This document shows, piece by piece, positions 58,826 through 64,000 of a stretch of 64,000 nucleotides of DNA. Within the stretch, counting starts at the first letter, position 1, and every line of letters starts with the position of its first letter. The notes under the pieces were generated by a model. That model did not search any database, was not told the origin of the DNA, and worked only from the letters and a program-made list of their open reading frames with translations. The translations under genes and the position numbers were made by a program. The stretch spans positions 17,727,639 to 17,791,638 of the forward strand of contig CM054062.1 of NCBI GenBank assembly GCA_028641055.1, read 5' to 3'. The stretch comes from Alopecurus myosuroides (taxonomy: Eukaryota > Streptophyta > Magnoliopsida > Poales > Poaceae).

Positions 58826-59697
58826 CCTCCCTTCCTGCACCAGCTAATCCAGCCGCAACAAATCAAGGAGGCAACGGCTACCCAAACCCCCATGGGCTCC
58901 TAGGCATGATACATAAGGTCTGCCCGTCCCGACGAGTTCAGAAGAGCAACACTCACCACGTTAACATGGCAGTACAAGCACCACCGTTCAAGGCTGAATA
59001 CCTTAAGATGTTCGAGCACCCGATAACCTTCTCATGAGAGGACCATCCTCCACGGGTGTATCGACCAGGGCACGCGACGCTCGTCATCCAGGCGCAAATA
59101 GGCAACTACGACCTAGCCAGGGTGTTCATGGATTGTGGCAGCGGAATAAACATCACATACGTGGATACCCTTCGTAAAATGAACAAGAACTTGGAGGGAC
59201 TCGCAGAATCAGAAACATCCTTCCACGGGATAGTACCGGTTAAAGCGGTCCGACCACTCGGAACAATCAACTTGGAGGTAATACTCGGAGAACCGCGCAA
59301 TTACAGGAGAGAATTCTTGGACTTCGTGGTAGTCGACTGGCCATCGCAGTACCACGCCATTCTCGGCCGAGCAGCGTTCGCGAGATTCATGGCAGTACCC
59401 TACTACGCCTACCTCAAGTTAAAACTACCAGGAGAATACGGCACGATCACCGTAAACGGATACTTCCAAAAGTCATACAAGTGCGACAACGATTTCCACG
59501 AAATCGCAAAATCTTTCGGGATGCAAGAAGAGTTGGAAGAGCTGGCAAAAACCACGGACAACTCCGTGATGCCGCTAACCAAGAAAAATGCTCCAGACCT
59601 CGAGTTTAGCTCCAATAGCGACACTCAAAAGCATCAAGTCCACCCAACAGATTCCGTGAAGACGGCGATCGTGTCAACTACCCTGTCATCCGCATAG
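58816..59697 (+). pseudogene. pol: Protease region of element A, second copy
   Basis: The frame leading into protease opens at 58,816 and is stopped by TGA at 59,035-59,037, where copy 1 has CGA. From 59,056 the 213-codon stretch is the same as copy 1, with the D-C-G active-site triplet (D at 59,131) and YHAILGRAAFARF. It ends at the same TAG (59,695-59,697). Confidence 0.82.
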
Positions 59698-59760
59698 GAA
59701 AGCGCGATCGTCGAACTCCTCCGTGAGTACTAGGAGATTTTCGCTTGGCAACCATCCGAT

Positions 59761-60852
59761 ATGCCAAGGATACCCAGAGAGTTCGCCGAGCACTCATTAG
59801 AAGTATTCAAAGATGCAAAGCCAGTCAAACAAACCACTAGATGCTTCTCCGAGCCAAAGCAGCAAGCACTCGGAGAAGAAGTGAATAGACTCCTAGCCGC
59901 CAAGTTCATCAGGGAGATCAAGATTTCCACCTGGTTAGCAAACCCGGTGTTGGTCCCGAAGAAAAACACAGACACCCTTCGCGTGTGCATCGACTACACG
60001 TCGCTGAACAAACACTTCCCCAAGGATAACTTCCTGCTCCCGCGGATTGACCAGATTATCGACTCCACAGCAGGCTGTCAGCGCCTCTCCTTCCTAGATG
60101 CTTACTCTGGTTATAATCAGATCAGGATAAAACATGAAGACGAGGAGAAGACAACATTCATCACACCACACAGTGTCTACTGCTACACGATAATGCCTTT
60201 CGGGCTAAAAAACGCAGGCGCAACATATCAATGCTGCATGCAAAAATGCCTCGCCAAGCTCATTGGCAAGAACGTACAAGTGTACGTTGACGATATCGTC
60301 ATAAAGACTCGGGTGGAGGACACACTCCTCGAGGACATAAGGGAAATATTTGAAGCCCTCAACGCATATAGAATCAAGCTCAACTCGACGAAATGCGTCT
60401 TCGGCGTGCCCACCGGCCAGTTGCTCGGCTATCTAGTCTCAGCTCGAGGAATAGAAGCAAATCCAGAGAAGATTCAAGCAATCTTGACAATGAAAGAGCC
60501 AACAAATATCCACGCAGTCCAACAGCTGGCAGGGCGACTGGCAGCCCTCAGCAGGTTTATCGCAAGATTGGGCGAGCAGGCGCTCCCCTTCTACAAACTG
60601 CTGAAGAAAACGGATAAGTTCGAGTGGACGCAAGAAGCAAAAAAGGCGTTCGTCGACTTGAAAAGAATGTTGCAGAGCAGCCGCATACTGGCAACACTGC
60701 AGGAAAGGGAACCTCTCTACCTTTACGTGGCCGCAACTAATCAAGTGGTCAGTATAGTAATAGTGGTCGAGCGGCCAGAGGACGGAAAAGCATACGGTGC
60801 TCAGAGACCAGTATACTACCTCAGCGAGGTACTTTCGCCATGCAAACAATGA
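59761..60852 (+). pseudogene. pol: Reverse transcriptase, element A, second copy
   Basis: The 363-codon open stretch translates identically to 32,821-33,912, with YVDD at 60,283-60,294 and the same terminal TGA. No difference was seen in this stretch. Confidence 0.92.
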
Positions 60853-61579
60853 TATCCCCACTACCAGAAACTCGCGTATGGAGCGGTCCTTACAGCTCGC
60901 AAGCTTAAACATTACTTTCAGGAGCATACCGTCACGGTGCTAAACGACACATCACTCGGCACCATCATGAATAACCCCATGGCATCCGGAAGAATCACAA
61001 AGTGGAGCATCGAGATAGGCGCCTGGGACATAATATACACAGGACGCAACGCCCTCAAGTCCCAGGTGGTCGTAGAATTCCTTTGTGAGTGGACAGAGCT
61101 GCAAACTCCAGGACCCCCAGAGTACACAAGCTCCTGGATCATGTACTTCAACGGGTAAAAAAGAAACGTAAGGGCGAGAGCCAGCGTAATCCTCATATCG
61201 CCAAGAGGCTACAAAATACAGTAAGTTCTACGCCTCGACTTCCCTCTCAACGATCCAACATCCAACAACGACGCCGAGTACGAAGCACTCCTACATGGCA
61301 CGAAAATGGCGATCGCCTGCGGCGCCACTCGACTGATGATATATGGAGAGTCAAACCTCATCATACAACAGACGATGAAGGAATGCGACACCGTCGCGGA
61401 AAACATGATCACTTATCGCGACATGTATAACCTGCTCGAAGGAAGCTTTAAGGGGTGCAAACTGAAGCACATTGCTCGGTCAAGTAACGAAGAAGCTGAC
61501 ATATTGGCGAACATCGGGTCAACAAACACCCCAGTTCCGCTAGGAATTTACTTCGAGCAGATCAACAAAAGATCGGTCA
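60853..61579 (+). pseudogene. pol: RNase H and second RNase H-like domain, second copy
   Basis: Same content as 33,913-34,639, including the two TAA stops (61,156-61,158 and 61,222-61,224). Confidence 0.82.
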
Positions 61580-61669
61580 AACTGAAGAAGCACACGGAGG
61601 TGCCAGCAGCAACAGAAACAGAAGCCACTCAACAAAGCGTCATCATTGAACTCGCCCACAACATCTCAA

Positions 61670-62931
61670 GGCAAGTCTTCCTAGTCGAGCCAATCTGGAC
61701 GAACAAGTACCTCGATTACTTGATCCAAAAGCAGCTCCCGGAGGACATCCCTGAGGTAAGGCAGATCGTTCTGCGCAGCAAATCCTTCCGGATGATCAAA
61801 GGCGAACTCTACAAACAAAGTATATCGGGAGTCCTCCAATGGTGCATCGCACCTGAAGATGGAAAGGAACTACTACGAGACATACACCAAGGCGACTGCG
61901 GACACCATGCAAGCTGGAGAGCCATACTGGGCAAGGCTTTTCGAGCAGGATTTTACTGGCTAACAGCAGCCAAAGACGCGAAGGAACTGGTCGACAGGTG
62001 CGACGCTTGTCAACGCTTCTTGCCCAAGCCAGACGCACCGGCCACAGAACTCCACATTATCCCCTTGTCCTGGCCATTCGCTCAATGGGGGCTCGACATG
62101 GTAGGACCATTACGGAAGGCAACACCCGGATGATACACTCATGTGCTGGTCGTAGTTGACAAATTCAGCAAATGGATAGAGGCAGTCCCAGTAACATCGC
62201 AGCATGCGAAGTGCGCAGTCCAATTCCTCGAAACTATCGTGTATCGATTCGGCGTCCCTCACAATATTATCACGGATAATGGGACCAACTTCACAGCCAA
62301 AGAGACGAAGGCCTTCTGTGAAGAAAAGGGGATAACTCTCAGCTTCGCCTCGGTGGCACACCCCCAAACAAACGGGCAAGTCGAAAGATCCAACGGATTA
62401 GTTTCAGCTGGCCTCAAGAAACGCCTACTCGACACACTACATCCTGCAGCAGGACATTGGTCCGAGGAGCTACCGTCTGTCCCGTGGAGCCTGAGAACAA
62501 CTCCAAACAGATCCACTAACTACATGCCATTCTTTATGGTCTACGGCGCCGAAGCAGTCCTGCCTGAGGATGTTCGATTCAGCGCTCCGCGAGTCATAGC
62601 ATGCAGCGAAGAATCCTCTAACAGAGCACTCGCGGAAGACATGGACGCACTGGACGAGGCCAGGGACGTCGCACTCACAAGATCCGCCGTTTACCAGCAA
62701 GCACTACGCAATCACCACAGTCACCGCATCCGCCGCAGATGCTTCGTAGTAGGCGACCTGGTGCTGCGACTCAAGTAAGAAAGCAGACACAAGCTCGAGC
62801 AACCGTGGGAAGGACCCTTCATCATCCATGAGGTCATCCCTGGAGGTGTATATCGCTTGAAAAACCCAAAATCAGGCGGCGTCTACTCCAACCCATGGAA
62901 CGTGGCGCACCTGCGGAAATTATATCCCTAG
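61670..62931 (+). pseudogene. pol: Integrase, element A, second copy
   Basis: Zinc finger and full D,D(35)E triad as in the first copy (codons at 62,095, 62,275 and 62,383), with the same internal TGA and TAA. Two base changes: one at 62,595 changes valine to isoleucine, and one at 62,688 is silent in this frame. Confidence 0.9.
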
Positions 62932-63323
62932 GAGAGTAATTCTACTCGCAGAATAAGGCTGTTCCAGCCACATTGTAACCTGAGAAAATACATGGCTTCT
63001 CAGCCATCGCAATACAAACATGGTTTCTCAACCATAGCTATAAAGACTACTTAGTCGCACCTTTCCTTTTTTTACTTTTACATGCTAAAACAACAGTCAC
63101 ACCCCAACACAACGGTCACACCCCAACACACGGGGGCTACATCAAACTAGCATAAAAACAATTTTCGAGTGCCTATGCACGACAAACATCTTACAAGGTT
63201 ACAAACTAAACACCTTAGCACACCTTAATTGACTCAAATACTTCACAAGGTTACAAGATACACACCTTAACACACCTTCAATACAAACATACAAGGTATA
63301 TACACCTTAAAACGTTACAGTTA
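62932..63323. other. Spacer after pol, second copy
   Basis: The same short-repeat spacer as 35,992-36,383, with one substitution near 63,143. Confidence 0.6.
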
Positions 63324-64000
63324 TCACCGAGCCGCAACCTCTCGAAGAAGCCGCTCAGTCTCTGCAGCGGTCATCCGAATGATCCGCTCCGCCGCAGGCC
63401 GCACAACCTGATAGTGCGGAACAAAGTTAACGGATGCTCCTTGGGTCTCAGGAAGCTGCGCCACATAATTGAAATTCACGTCTGGATGCCATAGCCGCAC
63501 AAAAGCGAGCGTCACCCGAGCGCCGCAAATAATCTAGTGACGCGCGCACTCGCGAACATCATCCATCCGACGAAACAAACGCAACAATCCACTCAGTCGA
63601 TCGGGAACAACATAGAATGGGTACATCGCCCGATAGACTGAAGATAAAGCCTCCTGACAAGACTCAACGAAGAGTTCCGCCTGACTAACTCAATATTGCA
63701 ACGTAGCCAGGACAAAGCCTCTGCTGCGATCATACCAGAAGTTGCATGCATGGATGTTGGAGCTGCTCTATTCGCAAGCCACTTTGTTATCCACCCAATG
63801 ACCTTCACACGCTCCATCAGGTTCAACAACTGCATAGAGAGGAAGCGCGGTAGCCCACAAGCAAGAAAGCACCGAAAATACTCGGGGGCTTGCAAAACTT
63901 ACAGAGCATATTCTTCGCGACACTCGCTAGCTCCTCCATCACAAACTGCTCATGTTTAGCAGCATGCTTCTGCTTGGACTTGGCAACATCCTCCACACCC
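63324..64000 (-). pseudogene. Antisense extra gene module 2, second copy, cut by window end
   Basis: Last exon (63,829-63,324) and part of the preceding exon (from 63,903 upward on the plus strand, running off the window) of the minus-strand gene. It shares both in-frame stops with the first copy. One change near 63,354 swaps a glycine for glutamate close to the C-terminus. Confidence 0.6.

Larger units (their letters stand above)
48360..64000 (+). repeat. Tandem segmental duplication, second copy (incomplete in window)
   Basis: Colinear with 21,417-37,060. The first half is almost identical, including the nested MITEs, LINE, solo LTR and retrotransposon A. The copy runs off the window inside the first exon of antisense module 2. 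Outside 58,008-59,040 the few differences are scattered single bases (for example 48,825, 49,301, 52,137, 57,126, 62,595 and 62,688) and a 2-bp shorter A-run near 49,950. Confidence 0.93.

Overview
This is a gene-poor, transposon-rich window from a grass nuclear genome, most likely a large-genome Pooideae species (Triticeae, oat or ryegrass type). The signs are Stowaway elements with the ctccctccgt terminus, Tourist and CACTA elements, several-kilobase TGTAACACC-type LTRs, a repeat familiar from Triticeae BACs, and Ty3/Gypsy elements of the Tat lineage with antisense extra genes. I see no intact host gene, rRNA, tRNA or CRISPR array.

Layout. 1-11 kb is AT-rich and holds small DNA transposons (Stowaway, Tourist/Harbinger, a 1.03-kb CACTA derivative with subterminal motifs) plus two degenerate tandem families of about 72 bp and about 330 bp. 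11-21.4 kb holds GC-rich promoter/5'-exon-like stretches, more Stowaways, a 1.3-kb array of about 50-bp palindromic gttgcac units, and short exon-like segments that look like a decayed host gene. From 21,417 to 48,359 lies a unit of about 26.94 kb, and its first 15.6 kb repeats in direct tandem from 48,360 to the window end. The second copy therefore continues past the window.

The unit is a nest. A minus-strand, 5'-truncated LINE is split in its RNase H domain by a 4.48-kb solo LTR with a perfect 5-bp target duplication. A Harbinger-like end and a Triticeae-type repeat follow. Then comes Tat element A on the plus strand: LTR, PBS, gag, protease, RT, RNase H, second RNase H-like domain, integrase, then antisense genes. 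Tat element B is inserted in opposite orientation into A's antisense gene. B's own antisense gene reads rightward from a TATA box through at least eight exons and is cut by a third large LTR (C). The duplication breakpoint lies inside or just after C.

The two copies differ at roughly 0.1% of sites by eye, except in one block of about 1.03 kb (31,067-32,100 against 58,008-59,040). There I count about 88 mismatches (about 8.5%) and a 1-bp indel. This mosaic suggests ectopic gene conversion from a third Tat element after duplication. That block, the antisense multi-exon genes inside the retroelements, and the duplicated antisense module in element A are the main points of interest.
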